Notes: generated by a model from the letters alone, not told the origin. Shown: positions 45,650 through 54,307, counted from the stretch's first letter. The stretch: DNA of 64,000 nucleotides from Candidatus Opimibacter skivensis (GCA_016722045.1 JADKGY010000029.1:558001-622000); one strand, 5' to 3'. Translations and numbers: made by a program.

Positions 45650-46459
45650 CTATCCTTTGCTCATAACTGCGGGATTAATGCCCATAGAACTAAATCCACC
45701 ATCATGAAACAGATTCTGCATCGTTACGGCCTTCGTATAGTCTGAGAAAAGTGCGGCACAGTAGCGTGCGCAATCTTCCGCACTCGCGTTCCCTAATGGA
45801 GCCATGGCATCAGCATAGGAGAAAAAATCGTCAAATCCTTTCACGCCACTTCCAGCCGTTGTCCGTGTGGGGGATTGTGATAGCGTGTTAACACGAACAT
45901 GTTTCTTTACTCCAAAATGATATCCAAAACTACGGGCAAAAGACTCTAATAATGCTTTTGCATCGGCCATTTCGCTATAATCAGGAAACACCCGCTGGGC
46001 TGCAATATAAGTAAGCGCCAATATAGATCCACCTTCTGCCATTGCATCCGTTTGATATAAGACCTGCATCATTTTGTGAAATGAAATAGCACTTATGTCT
46101 AACGTTTTTAGCATCCATTCGTGATTGATGTCTGTATATGTTTTTCCTTTTCGCACATTCAATGACATGCCTATGGAATGAAGGACAAAATCAAGCGGGC
46201 CACCAAGAATTTCAACTGATTTTTCAAACAGTGTTTTCAAATCATCCATTGAAGTCGCATCAGCTGAAATTACTTCCGCGTTAAGTTGCTCTCCAAGTTT
46301 CTGGATAGTTCCAAACCGCATTGCCACCGGGGCATTTGTAAGTGTAATCCGGGCACCTTCCGCAACACATTGAGATGCTACATGCCAGGCGATAGATTGT
46401 TCATCAAGGGCGCCGAAAACAACACCTCGTTTACCCGCTAATAATTGATGTTGAATCAT
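45650..46459 (-). CDS. fabI: Enoyl-[acyl-carrier-protein] reductase FabI
   Basis: FabI reduces trans-2-enoyl-ACP with NADH in the last step of each fatty acid elongation round. The 269-residue short-chain-dehydrogenase-like enzyme has the FabI form of the cofactor loop (GKRGVVFGALDEQSIAWHVA), the LDFVLHSIG strand, and the catalytic Tyr and Lys in the Y-x6-K arrangement (YSEMADAK). It depends on the same acyl-ACP pool as the FabZ part of the LpxC-FabZ protein. It lies 53 bases after sucD. Confidence 0.94.
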   Translation of the reverse strand: MIQHQLLAGKRGVVFGALDEQSIAWHVASQCVAEGARITLTNAPVAMRFGTIQKLGEQLNAEVISADATSMDDLKTLFEKSVEILGGPLDFVLHSIGMSLNVRKGKTYTDINHEWMLKTLDISAISFHKMMQVLYQTDAMAEGGSILALTYIAAQRVFPDYSEMADAKALLESFARSFGYHFGVKKHVRVNTLSQSPTRTTAGSGVKGFDDFFSYADAMAPLGNASAEDCARYCAALFSDYTKAVTMQNLFHDGGFSSMGINPAVMSKG

Positions 46460-46512
46460 ATGGACAAATGCTAATAAAGAATCAGACTTTTGTAAAATAA
46501 GATATGTTTGCG

Positions 46513-47388
46513 TTATTTCCCGAGAAGGACTTTTGCCATTGTGGCACCTATTTGGGCAGGTGACTCAACAACATGTACACCACAAGATGCAAGGATCTCC
46601 ATTTTGGCTGCAGCTGTATCTGCTTTACCACCAATGATTGCTCCTGCATGACCCATCTTTCTCCCTTTTGGTGCAGTCTTTCCGGCTATAAACCCTACGA
46701 CAGGTTTTGTACCGTTTTCTTTTATCCAGTAAGCGGCATCAGATTCCATCGAACCACCTATCTCTCCAATCATGATGATCCCTTCTGTACCAGGATCTTC
46801 CATGAGTAAGCGTACGGCCTCAAGTGTTGTAGTTCCACATATAGGATCACCACCGATCCCTATACATGTTGATTGACCTAATCCGGCTTTTGTAACCTGG
46901 TCAACTGCCTCGTAAGTAAGTGTACCCGATCTGGAGACAATGCCGATGGTACCGGGTCTATGGATAAAGCCTGGCATAATTCCAATTTTTGCCTCACCCG
47001 GGGTAATGATTCCGGGGCAATTGGGACCAATAAGCCTTGATCCGGAAGAATTTATATAGGACTTTACCCTAATCATATCCTGAACAGGTATTCCTTCGGT
47101 TATACATACAATAACCTTAATACCTGATTCCGCTGCTTCAAGGATTGCATCCGGAGCAAAAGCGGGTGGAACAAATATGATCGATACATTTGCTTTTGTC
47201 TCTTTTACAGCCTCTTCAACCGTATTGAAGACCGGAAGATCAAGGTGAAGTTGTCCTCCTTTACCTGGCGTCACACCACCTACGACATTAGTGCCGTATT
47301 CAATCATTTGGCTGGCATGAAATGTTCCTTCTGTTCCGGTAAAGCCTTGCACCAAAACACGGCTGTCCTTTCCTACTAATACACTCAT
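46513..47388 (-). CDS. sucD: Succinyl-CoA ligase subunit alpha
   Basis: SucD forms succinyl-CoA synthetase with SucB in the citric acid cycle. The 291-residue protein has the N-terminal CoA-binding domain (VLVQGFTGTEGTFHASQMIEYGT, VSIIFVPPAFAPDAI), RLIGPNCPGIITPGEAKIGIMPG, and the phospho-histidine loop GHAGAIIGG near residue 246. The sucB gene is not adjacent, as is often the case in Bacteroidota. It lies 25 bases after the FtsB-like gene. Confidence 0.97.
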   Translation of the reverse strand: MSVLVGKDSRVLVQGFTGTEGTFHASQMIEYGTNVVGGVTPGKGGQLHLDLPVFNTVEEAVKETKANVSIIFVPPAFAPDAILEAAESGIKVIVCITEGIPVQDMIRVKSYINSSGSRLIGPNCPGIITPGEAKIGIMPGFIHRPGTIGIVSRSGTLTYEAVDQVTKAGLGQSTCIGIGGDPICGTTTLEAVRLLMEDPGTEGIIMIGEIGGSMESDAAYWIKENGTKPVVGFIAGKTAPKGRKMGHAGAIIGGKADTAAAKMEILASCGVHVVESPAQIGATMAKVLLGK

Positions 47389-47413
47389 AAAAGCAATCTG
47401 ATTCTACTTACCG

Positions 47414-47719
47414 TTATTGAAATATGAAGACGTCCTCATCAGGTCTGTGCATGAGATATTTTTCCCTGGCAAATTTCTCCCTATTATTCATCAGGTCCTG
47501 ATGCTCAGCTTCAGCTTTTGCTAGCTGTGCCTGGTAGTCTGTAATAGAACTTTCCAACTGATGCACCGAGCTCCTAAGGCTCCATTGTGTAAAGAAATTA
47601 TGCTTATCAAAAAAAAGCATCCAGATAACAAACAAACCGGCAGCAACTGAGTATTTGTTGAGCCAACCGGCAGCAATTAAATTTGAAATCACCAGTCGTA
47701 GATGAATTAAATTTTTCAT
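47414..47719 (-). CDS. Septum formation initiator family protein (FtsB/DivIC-like)
   Basis: The 101-residue protein has one membrane segment (about 22-37: VAAGLFVIWMLFFD) followed by a coiled coil (about 50-80) and the family-typical REKFAREKYLMHRPDEDVFIF ending, which matches the (R)E.YA.ee....k..gE..i pattern of FtsB/DivIC. It should act in the divisome with FtsL. I chose the ATG at 47717-47719 because the longer frame (to 47842) adds 41 residues with no family resemblance. It lies between eno and sucD, as in other Bacteroidota. Confidence 0.87.
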   Translation of the reverse strand: MKNLIHLRLVISNLIAAGWLNKYSVAAGLFVIWMLFFDKHNFFTQWSLRSSVHQLESSITDYQAQLAKAEAEHQDLMNNREKFAREKYLMHRPDEDVFIFQ

Positions 47720-48006
47720 ATCGTTGAGACCTGTTGTAAAGCCCGAAAGATAATCATAAAATACTGAATTCCTACACGGTCTGATCCCTTCTTCAATTAG
47801 AAAAGAGGGACAGGCTAATATGGTCTGTATACCGATACCCACACCAGTCCTGCCCCCTGTTCAAGGATTATAAATTGTATAAAAGGACAATGGATATGCT
47901 GATGGGATAATAATACCATGGGAATGGTATTTGCCATTATACAATAGCCGTGCCAACAGCTTTAAAACCTATAAAGGAGCAGGATAAAGAATAAAAAGTA
48001 TAGAGA
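47720..48006. other. Intergenic region between eno and the FtsB-like gene
   Basis: About 290 bases with no recognised RNA gene. A small hairpin, AATACCAT...ATGGTATT at 47912-47931, lies about 75 bases after the eno stop codon and may serve as a weak terminator on the minus strand. Part of the region is open in the FtsB-like frame but shows no protein-like pattern. Confidence 0.35.
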
Positions 48007-49293
48007 CTATCTACTTAAGAGTGATAAGCCCGGATAAAAAGCAGAATCACCTAATACATCACAAATACGTAAAAGCTGGTTGTATTTAGCGACTCTTTCA
48101 GAACGGGATAAGGAACCTGTCTTGATCTGTCCTGTATTTAATGCAACAGAAAGATCGGCAATAGTGACATCTTCGGTCTCACCACTTCTATGGCTAATGA
48201 TTGATGTAAAACTATTTCTTGTTGCCAGTTGAACCGCTTCAATAGTCTCAGATAAAGTGCCAATCTGATTCAGCTTAATCAGAATACTGTTAGCACTCTG
48301 ACGTTCAATTCCCAATGTCAATCTTTCCACATTTGTCACAAAAAGATCATCACCTACCAGCTGGACTTTGTCACCAAGTGCAGTAGTAAGTTTATTCCAT
48401 CCGTCCCAATCATCTTCATCCAATCCATCTTCAATTGAAAAGATGGGATATTTGTTACACCATGAAGCCCAATAAGCAACCATTTCTTCAGATGATTTCT
48501 TCTGCCCGGATGACTTCTTGAAATCATACGTCTTGTCCTGTGCATTATAAAATTCAGAGGCTGCGGCATCCAATGCTATTACAATATCCTCACCCGGTCG
48601 GAAGCCAGACTTTTCTATCGCTTTTAATACGATCTCTATCGCTTCCTCATTTGATTTCAGATTTGGCGCGAAACCACCTTCATCACCTACATTCGTTGAA
48701 TGTCCAGCGTCATGAAGCTCTTTTTTCAAATGGTGAAAAACTTCTGCACCCATACGAAGGGCATCTCTGAAATGATCAGCCCCCACGGGCATAATCATAA
48801 ATTCCTGAAAGTCTATACTATTATCAGCATGTGATCCTCCATTAAGTATATTCATCATGGGTACCGGAAGGACATGTGCGCTTACGCCACCGATATACCT
48901 GAACAGAGGTTGATGATGCTCCGCAGCTGCTGCTTTCGCAACGGCCAGACTTACACCTAACATTGCGTTGGCACCGATTCCTGATTTATTTAGATTTGGA
49001 TCAAGATCAATCATTGCCTGATCAATTTCCAATTGTTCAGAAACATCCATGCCGATCAGCTGTTCGGCTATTTTTTCTTCAACATTTCTACATGCATCAA
49101 GAACGCCTTTGCCTAAGTAACGTGTAGGGTCCCCATCTCGCAATTCAACAGCTTCATGTTTACCTGTTGAAGCACCTGAGGGTACTGCTGCTCTGCCTAC
49201 GATACCTGATTCAGTGATGACTTCAACTTCAACTGTAGGGTTTCCTCGACTATCCAGTATTTCCCTGGCAATGATATCTACTATAGCACTCAT
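48007..49293 (-). CDS. eno: Enolase
   Basis: Enolase interconverts 2-phosphoglycerate and phosphoenolpyruvate. The 428-residue protein has the N-terminal AREILDSRGNPTVEVEV, the mobile loop with PSGASTGKHEA, the metal ligands in IALDAAASEF, SIEDGLDEDDW and LVGDDLFVTN, the catalytic lysine in ILIKLNQIGT, and the C-terminal SHRSGETED. The gene lies 35 bases after carA, downstream of the ribosomal operon. Confidence 0.98.
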   Translation of the reverse strand: MSAIVDIIAREILDSRGNPTVEVEVITESGIVGRAAVPSGASTGKHEAVELRDGDPTRYLGKGVLDACRNVEEKIAEQLIGMDVSEQLEIDQAMIDLDPNLNKSGIGANAMLGVSLAVAKAAAAEHHQPLFRYIGGVSAHVLPVPMMNILNGGSHADNSIDFQEFMIMPVGADHFRDALRMGAEVFHHLKKELHDAGHSTNVGDEGGFAPNLKSNEEAIEIVLKAIEKSGFRPGEDIVIALDAAASEFYNAQDKTYDFKKSSGQKKSSEEMVAYWASWCNKYPIFSIEDGLDEDDWDGWNKLTTALGDKVQLVGDDLFVTNVERLTLGIERQSANSILIKLNQIGTLSETIEAVQLATRNSFTSIISHRSGETEDVTIADLSVALNTGQIKTGSLSRSERVAKYNQLLRICDVLGDSAFYPGLSLLSR

Positions 49294-49328
49294 GGTTTTG
49301 GAATAAATAGTGACGTAAGGATATAAAA

Positions 49329-50441
49329 TTAATTAAGCGATTGGATAAGGGATATATACTGATCAAACAAATATCTGGAATCATGCGGGCCGGGAGAAGA
49401 TTCCGGATGATACTGAACTGAAAATGCCGGCTTACCTTTTACGGCAAGCCCTTCAATTGTCTGATCATTCAGGTTGATATGCGTGACATCAACCCGATCA
49501 CTATATTTTGATACAGCTGATGGTGAAACACCAAAACCATGATTCTGCGTTGTTATTTCACAAAGGCCTGTCACCTTATTCAGCACGGGGTGATTTATTC
49601 CTCTATGTCCATGATGCATTTTGTAAGTAGAAATGCCCTGTGACAGAGCCAATAACTGATGACCAAGACAAATGCCAAAAAGAGGAATGTTTGAATCTAC
49701 AAGCTTTGTGATTGTGCTTATGGCATATGTCATTGTCGCGGGATCACCAGGTCCATTTGAGAGGAAAACACCGTGGGGAGCAAAAGACATGATCTCTTCA
49801 AATGTTGATCTGGCAGGAAAAACTTTTACATAACACCCACGGTCAACAAGGCATTTGAGAATATTAGCTTTGATACCGAAGTCTAAAGCCGAGATACGGT
49901 ACTTTGCATTAGGATCACCTACTTCGTAAGAAAATTTTGTTGAAACGATAGAAGCAAGTTCTAATCCTTCCATGGATGGAACTTCCTGAAGCATTTTTTT
50001 AAGGACATCAATATCTGTGATCTCGCTGGATACAATTGCATTCATCGCTCCCTTGCTACGAATATGTCTTACAATTGATCTTGTATCAATTCCATAAATA
50101 CAGAGTTTCCCTTCATTTTCAAAATAGCTCTGAATGGATTGATCCGCTAATGCCCTGCTATACTCATCAACAAAAGTCTTACAGACGAGCGCATTGATCT
50201 GCATATGATCGCTCTCTACATCATCTTTCTTAATTCCATAATTGCCTATATGAACATGGGTCGTGACAAGGATCTGCCCGTAATAAGAAGGATCTGTAAA
50301 TATTTCCTGATAACCGGTCATACCGGTATTGAAACATAATTCCCCGGTTGCGGTACCGCTTTTACCAGCAGCCTTTCCTTCGAAATACATCCCGTCTTCT
50401 AAAAGTAATATGGCTGATGGAGTACCAGTATCTGATCGCAT
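49329..50441 (-). CDS. carA: Carbamoyl-phosphate synthase small subunit
   Basis: CarA supplies ammonia from glutamine to CarB for pyrimidine and arginine synthesis. The 370-residue protein has the N-terminal CarA domain (LLEDGMYFEGKAAG, TGMTGYQEIFTDPSY) and a C-terminal class I glutamine amidotransferase domain with the nucleophile Cys in FGICLGHQLLA and the His-Glu pair in VQYHPESSPGP. I start at the ATG 50439-50441 because a perfect -7 box overlaps the GTG at 50468 that would begin a longer frame. carB is not nearby in this window. Confidence 0.96.
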   Translation of the reverse strand: MRSDTGTPSAILLLEDGMYFEGKAAGKSGTATGELCFNTGMTGYQEIFTDPSYYGQILVTTHVHIGNYGIKKDDVESDHMQINALVCKTFVDEYSRALADQSIQSYFENEGKLCIYGIDTRSIVRHIRSKGAMNAIVSSEITDIDVLKKMLQEVPSMEGLELASIVSTKFSYEVGDPNAKYRISALDFGIKANILKCLVDRGCYVKVFPARSTFEEIMSFAPHGVFLSNGPGDPATMTYAISTITKLVDSNIPLFGICLGHQLLALSQGISTYKMHHGHRGINHPVLNKVTGLCEITTQNHGFGVSPSAVSKYSDRVDVTHINLNDQTIEGLAVKGKPAFSVQYHPESSPGPHDSRYLFDQYISLIQSLN

Positions 50442-50467
50442 GTGTATAACCCTTACATTCAGGGGCA

Positions 50468-50475
50468 CAAATATA
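50468..50475 (-). promoter_or_regulatory. -7 box (TATATTTG) of carA
   Basis: A perfect TAnnTTTG match on the minus strand, 27 bases before the carA ATG and 45 bases after the ribosomal operon terminator. It implies carA-eno is transcribed separately from rplQ. No TTG is found at the expected distance. Confidence 0.45.
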
Positions 50476-50520
50476 TAGGAAAAAATATAATTGAAGAGAA
50501 AGGAAGAACACAGACCACAT

Positions 50521-50552
50521 AAAACAAAAAGGCCGGAATTTTCGTCCGGCCC
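50521..50552 (-). terminator. Terminator of the S10-spc-alpha ribosomal operon
   Basis: GGCCGGA (50531-50537) pairs with TCCGGCC (50545-50551) around a 7-base loop. On the minus strand the stem is followed by TTTTTGTTTT. It lies about 30 bases after the rplQ stop codon. Confidence 0.92.
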
Positions 50553-50579
50553 TCACATATCTAGCTGATTAACCAGATG

Positions 50580-51098
50580 TTATTCTTCTTCAGTAGTTGC
50601 AGTGGTGTCTAGCGGTGCGGCTGCAGCAGTTGTAGTAGCAGCAGTTGACTTGCCTTTCCCTCTTCTTGTTCGCTTCGTTACAGTTTTGCCGGTTGTTGAA
50701 CCTGTTTGACTTCTACGTTTTTTCAGGTTTGTATAGAGTTCATTAAAATCTACCAACTCGATCATTGCCATTTCAGCACCATCTCCTTTACGGAATCCTG
50801 TGCGTATCACACGGGTATAGCCACCTGGTCTATCTCCAATTTTTGTAGCAATTGTTGAAAAAAGTTCTGTAACAGCTTCTTTGTTGCTCAGATAAGCAAA
50901 GACTACCCTTCGGTTGTGCGTTGTATTGCTTCTTCCTTTTGTGATCAGCGGTTCGATATACTTTTTTAAGGCTTTTGCCTTTGCTACAGTTGTAAAAATG
51001 CGTTTATGCTGAATCAGCGCTAAACTCAGATTCATCAACAATGCTGCACGATGCCCTGCTTTCCTTCCAAGGTGATTAAATGTCTTTCCGTGTCTCAT
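50580..51098 (-). CDS. rplQ: 50S ribosomal protein L17
   Basis: Residues 1-115 are a normal L17 (MRHGKTFNHLGRKAGHRAALLMNL, RIFTTVAKAKALKKYIEPLIT, GGYTRVIRTGFRKGDGAEMAMIELVDFN). The protein then continues for about 55 residues with a basic stretch (TKRTRRGKGKS) and an Ala/Thr-rich end with four-residue acidic tail (TTEEE). The tail is probably disordered. It is the last gene of the ribosomal operon, 177 bases after rpoA, directly before the terminator. Confidence 0.97.
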   Translation of the reverse strand: MRHGKTFNHLGRKAGHRAALLMNLSLALIQHKRIFTTVAKAKALKKYIEPLITKGRSNTTHNRRVVFAYLSNKEAVTELFSTIATKIGDRPGGYTRVIRTGFRKGDGAEMAMIELVDFNELYTNLKKRRSQTGSTTGKTVTKRTRRGKGKSTAATTTAAAAPLDTTATTEEE

Positions 51099-51181
51099 GA
51101 CCGTTTAATGTTGGTTAATTAAATTAATGACTCCGCAGCACCGGGCTTTAAACCATCGCAGTAACTGCAATTATATTTATG

Positions 51182-51262
51182 GGTTTATGTGTTTACAGGT
51201 TTATGTGTTTATTGAATTTGCTAATTGAAGCATTTAATAAACATATAAGCTTATAAACCAAT
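51182..51262. repeat. Facing arrays of GTTTAT-type repeats between rpoA and rplQ
   Basis: Four 8-base units (GGTTTATG, TGTTTACA, GGTTTATG, TGTTTATT) run from 51182 to 51213. Inverted copies follow (AATAAACA at 51236-51243 and ATAAACC near 51253-51259). The arms TGTTTATT and AATAAACA are perfect complements, so the rpoA-rplQ transcript could form a weak A/U-rich stem-loop here. Confidence 0.7.
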
Positions 51263-51275
51263 AAGCCCTTTCAAT

Positions 51276-52274
51276 CTAGTCTTCGTCTAATTTGTATTTC
51301 GACAAATCCATTCCGAATGTCAATCCTTTGATCTGGAGGAGTTCCTCTATCTCCACCAATGATTTTTTACCGAAGTTTCTAAACTTCAATAATTCATGTG
51401 TATCGAATCTTACTAATTCAGCTAGTGAATTAATTTTGGCTGCCTTCAGGCAATTGTAAGCACGTACAGAAAGATCAAGATCTTCTAATGAAGTCTTGAG
51501 TAATTTACGCATACTCAGGATGTGCTCATTGACAATACCATCTTCCTTTCCTACTTTATCATCGAAAGTAATATGCTCGTCCGTAATCAACATCAGGTGT
51601 TGAATCATGATACGGCTTGCTTCCTTGATAGCTTCTTCAGGATGAATCGTCCCATCTGTTTCTACTTCGATGCTGAGCTTTTCGTAGTCTGTACGTTGCC
51701 CTACACGTGTGTTTGAAACCTGGTAAGCAACCTTCTTAATGGGCGTATAAATAGCATCAACGGGAATGACACCGATAGGTGCATTTTCAGGCATATTCTC
51801 TTCTGCAGGAACGTAACCTCTTCCTTTCGTGATGGTCATTTCCAACTCAAGATTTACGGAAGGTTCCATTCGGCAAATCAGGAGTTCAGGATTCATCACT
51901 TTAAAAACATTGGTTTTTGATTCAATGTCTTTAGCACGGAATTCATCCTGGCCACTGATGGTAATATAAATCTGGTGTTCGTTTGCCTTATCACCCTTCA
52001 TCGTGCTTTTCAATCTGATCTGCTTGATGTTGAGAATAATATCAACAACATCTTCAACAACGCCAGGGATGCTTGAAAACTCGTGATCTACTCCGGCAAT
52101 ACGGATAGCTGATACTGCATAACCTTCCAGTGAAGAAAGTAAAATGCGGCGAAGCGAATTTCCAATTGTTTGACCAAATCCAGGCTCAAGAGGTTTAAAT
52201 TCAAATTGCCCGTGAAAGTCAGTGGCTTTCTGTAGTAAAATTTTATCCGGCTTTTGAAAATTCAAGATGCTCAT
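51276..52274 (-). CDS. rpoA: RNA polymerase subunit alpha
   Basis: The 332-residue alpha subunit nucleates RNA polymerase assembly and contacts promoter UP elements. The N-terminal assembly domain (1-230) has FKPLEPGFGQTIGNSLRRILLSSLEGYAV and VEDVVDIILNIKQI. The C-terminal domain (about 250-325) has LSVRAYNCLKAAKINSLAELV and LLKFRNFGKKSLVEIEELL. Length is normal. It follows rpsD, as usual in the alpha operon. Confidence 0.98.
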   Translation of the reverse strand: MSILNFQKPDKILLQKATDFHGQFEFKPLEPGFGQTIGNSLRRILLSSLEGYAVSAIRIAGVDHEFSSIPGVVEDVVDIILNIKQIRLKSTMKGDKANEHQIYITISGQDEFRAKDIESKTNVFKVMNPELLICRMEPSVNLELEMTITKGRGYVPAEENMPENAPIGVIPVDAIYTPIKKVAYQVSNTRVGQRTDYEKLSIEVETDGTIHPEEAIKEASRIMIQHLMLITDEHITFDDKVGKEDGIVNEHILSMRKLLKTSLEDLDLSVRAYNCLKAAKINSLAELVRFDTHELLKFRNFGKKSLVEIEELLQIKGLTFGMDLSKYKLDED

Positions 52275-52355
52275 AAAGACGATTTCGTGTGGAATAATTT
52301 ATAAATGATAGCTAACCAAAGGAGAATGAGAGTCCGAAGACCAAAACTTCATTGA

Positions 52356-52967
52356 TTACTTAGAATACAACTCGACGATCAATTGTTCATTGATTTTCTC
52401 AGGAATATCATCTCGTTCAGGATAGGTAAGGAACTTCCCTTCCATTCTGTCCGGATTCCACTCTAACCATGGAAATTTTCGGATATCTGTTTTCGCGGCG
52501 ACGTTGTCTGAAATCACCTCAATATGCTGAGATTTACCTCTCACAGATACCACATCTCCTGGCTTTAACTGATAAGAAGGTATATACGCAAGTTCACCAT
52601 TAACGAGTACATGTTTATGTGATACGAGCTGTCGTGCAGCTCTGCGTGTCCTACCTACACCTAATCGGAAGATTGTATTGTCAAGACGTGATTCCAATAA
52701 CTGAAGAAGTACAGTACCGGTTACACCACTTTTGGAACTCGCTTTTTCAAATATGTTCCTGAATTGGCGCTCCAATACACCATACGTATATTTTGCTTTT
52801 TGTTTTTCAAGCAACTGAAGAGCATACTCTGACTTCTGGCGGCGTCGCTTTGAATTACCATGTTGGCCCGGGCGATATTTTTTTCGCTCAAAACTTTTGT
52901 CAAAGCCAAAGATCATCTCTCCTAAGGCTCTGGCTTTTTTAGTGGTAGGTCCGGTATATCTTGCCAT
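52356..52967 (-). CDS. rpsD: 30S ribosomal protein S4
   Basis: The 203-residue S4 starts 30S assembly by binding 16S rRNA. It shows MARYTGPTTKKARALGE at the N-terminus without the four zinc-binding cysteines, so it is the zinc-free form. The S4 RNA-binding domain is at about 94-155 (SRLDNTIFRLGVGRTRRAARQLVSHKHVLVNG). The C-terminus reads EKINEQLIVELYSK, as expected. In other bacteria S4 also represses its own operon. Confidence 0.98.
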   Translation of the reverse strand: MARYTGPTTKKARALGEMIFGFDKSFERKKYRPGQHGNSKRRRQKSEYALQLLEKQKAKYTYGVLERQFRNIFEKASSKSGVTGTVLLQLLESRLDNTIFRLGVGRTRRAARQLVSHKHVLVNGELAYIPSYQLKPGDVVSVRGKSQHIEVISDNVAAKTDIRKFPWLEWNPDRMEGKFLTYPERDDIPEKINEQLIVELYSK

Positions 52968-53020
52968 ATTTTTTAATAATCAATAGAATGAAAAAAAAAT
53001 CGTTCCTCAATCAGCGCTTT

Positions 53021-53413
53021 TCAGACTCTTCTTCTTTTTGGTGGACGGCATCCATTGTGTGGAACCGGGGTAAGATCCTGGATACGCGAAACCCTAACGC
53101 CAACAGCATCAATAGCTCTGATAGCGGCTTCACGCCCTGATCCCGGGCCCTTCACAAATACTTCTGCTGATCTCATTCCTGCATCGTAAGCTTCCTGAGC
53201 AGCAGCAGAAGCAGCAACCTGGGCGGCATAGGGTGTATTCTTTTTAGAACCCTTAAAGCCAGCTTTTCCGGCAGAAGCCCAAGAGACAACATGACCGGCA
53301 CGGTTAGTCACCGTAACGATGATATTGTTGAATGTGGCTTGTATAAAAGCTTTTCCGTCAGATTCTACCTTGACTTTCCGCTTTTTAGCTACTTTTTTTA
53401 TTGTTTTAGCCAT
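53021..53413 (-). CDS. rpsK: 30S ribosomal protein S11
   Basis: The 130-residue S11 binds the 30S platform. It has the conserved HVVSWASAGKAGFKGSKKNTPYAAQ segment and ends in PVPHNGCRPPKRRRV with the usual NGCRPPK motif. The N-terminus is lysine-rich (KTIKKVAKKRKVKV). The gap to rpsM upstream contains a heptamer repeat array starting 5 bases before this start codon. Confidence 0.98.
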   Translation of the reverse strand: MAKTIKKVAKKRKVKVESDGKAFIQATFNNIIVTVTNRAGHVVSWASAGKAGFKGSKKNTPYAAQVAASAAAQEAYDAGMRSAEVFVKGPGSGREAAIRAIDAVGVRVSRIQDLTPVPHNGCRPPKRRRV

Positions 53414-53417
53414 TCTC

Positions 53418-53452
53418 GATTTACGATTTTGGATTTATGATTTTAGATTTCC
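53418..53452. repeat. Tandem heptamer array, GATTTNN x5
   Basis: Five consecutive 7-base units in perfect register read GATTTAC, GATTTTG, GATTTAT, GATTTTA and GATTTCC. They fill the space just upstream of the rpsK start codon, within the operon. On the transcript they read as repeated NNAAAUC units. Confidence 0.9.
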
Positions 53453-53516
53453 GAAATAAGCAGTGATATTTTTCAGATAACTCCACAAGAAATCGATGAA
53501 TCTTATTTTCCAGATT

Positions 53517-53894
53517 TTATTTGGTTGCTTTTTTCTTGTTTGCTACAGTCTTACGTTTTCCTTTCCGTGTACGGGCGTTCGTTTTAGTTCTTTGTCCACG
53601 TACCGGAAGCCCTTTACGATGGCGTAGCCCTCTGTAACAGGCAATGTCCATAAGCCGTTTGATGTGCGTTTGAACTTCCGATCTAAGCTCGCCTTCGACC
53701 TTGTATTGTTCCTGTACGATCCTGGAAATGTTCATCACATTGTCATCAGTCCAATCCTGAACTTTTACACTTTCTTCTATAGAAAGCTGTTCCAGAATTT
53801 TCTTAGCCCGGCTACCACCGATGCCAAAAATATACTGGAGGCCAATAATGCCTCTCTTGTTCCTCGGTAGATCTACGCCTGCTATCCTCGCCAT
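53517..53894 (-). CDS. rpsM: 30S ribosomal protein S13
   Basis: The 125-residue S13 sits in the head of the 30S subunit and contacts the 50S subunit and tRNA. It has ARIAGVDLPRNKRGIIGLQYIFGIG at the N-terminus, YRGLRHRKGLPVRGQRTKTNARTRKG near residue 90, and a lysine-rich end. Length is normal. The gap to the next gene (rpsK) is 103 bases and holds the heptamer array. Confidence 0.98.
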   Translation of the reverse strand: MARIAGVDLPRNKRGIIGLQYIFGIGGSRAKKILEQLSIEESVKVQDWTDDNVMNISRIVQEQYKVEGELRSEVQTHIKRLMDIACYRGLRHRKGLPVRGQRTKTNARTRKGKRKTVANKKKATK

Positions 53895-53912
53895 ATAGTT
53901 ATAGGTATTTTA

Positions 53913-54029
53913 TCAGCCTTGACGCTGTTTAAATTTTGGATTCTTTTTATTAATAATATAGAGTCTCCCCTTCCTTCTGACAATCTTGCAGTCAACTGAT
54001 CTTTTCTTTATTGAAGCTCTGACTTTCAT
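53913..54029 (-). CDS. rpmJ: 50S ribosomal protein L36
   Basis: A 38-residue gene between infA and rpsM, found by translating the gap. It starts MKVRASIKKRSVDCKIVRRK and ends with NKKNPKFKQRQG. This is a clear L36 in its usual place in the operon. Only one of the four zinc-binding residues of the classical form is a cysteine (DCKIV), and the CxxC pattern is absent, so it is the zinc-free form. Such small genes are easily missed by automatic calling. Confidence 0.97.
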   Translation of the reverse strand: MKVRASIKKRSVDCKIVRRKGRLYIINKKNPKFKQRQG

Positions 54030-54064
54030 ATTCGTTTATTTTGACAGGTGATTAAGCCCGTTAT

Positions 54065-54283
54065 TTATTTGTACCTGTATGTAATACGGCCTCTCGACAG
54101 ATCGTACGGTGACATTTCCACTGAAACTTTATCTCCCGGCAGTATCCTGATATAATTCATCCGCATCTTTCCAGAGATGGTGGCGATCAACATGTGATCA
54201 TTCTCCAACCTTACTCTGAACATGGCATTTGACAGGGCCTCTTCGATAATTCCATCTTGTTTGATGACCTGTTGTTTCGCCAT
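54065..54283 (-). CDS. infA: Translation initiation factor IF-1
   Basis: The 72-residue S1-like OB-fold protein binds the A site of the 30S subunit during initiation. Typical motifs are IEEALSNAMFRVRLENDHMLIATISGKMRMNYIRILPGDKV and the ending LSRGRITYRYK. It lies 24 bases after map and 35 bases before rpmJ. Confidence 0.98.
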   Translation of the reverse strand: MAKQQVIKQDGIIEEALSNAMFRVRLENDHMLIATISGKMRMNYIRILPGDKVSVEMSPYDLSRGRITYRYK

Positions 54284-54307
54284 TTTTTGATTTTGGAGTG
54301 CAAATAT

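Noticed and set aside
47720..47842. N-terminal extension of the FtsB-like protein
   Set aside because: The added 41 residues have no family match. The ATG at 47719 gives the normal size of about 100 residues.
47720..48006. Possible tRNA in the gap between eno and the FtsB-like gene
   Set aside because: No T-loop GTTCRA motif with matching acceptor stem or CCA-like end was found on either strand.
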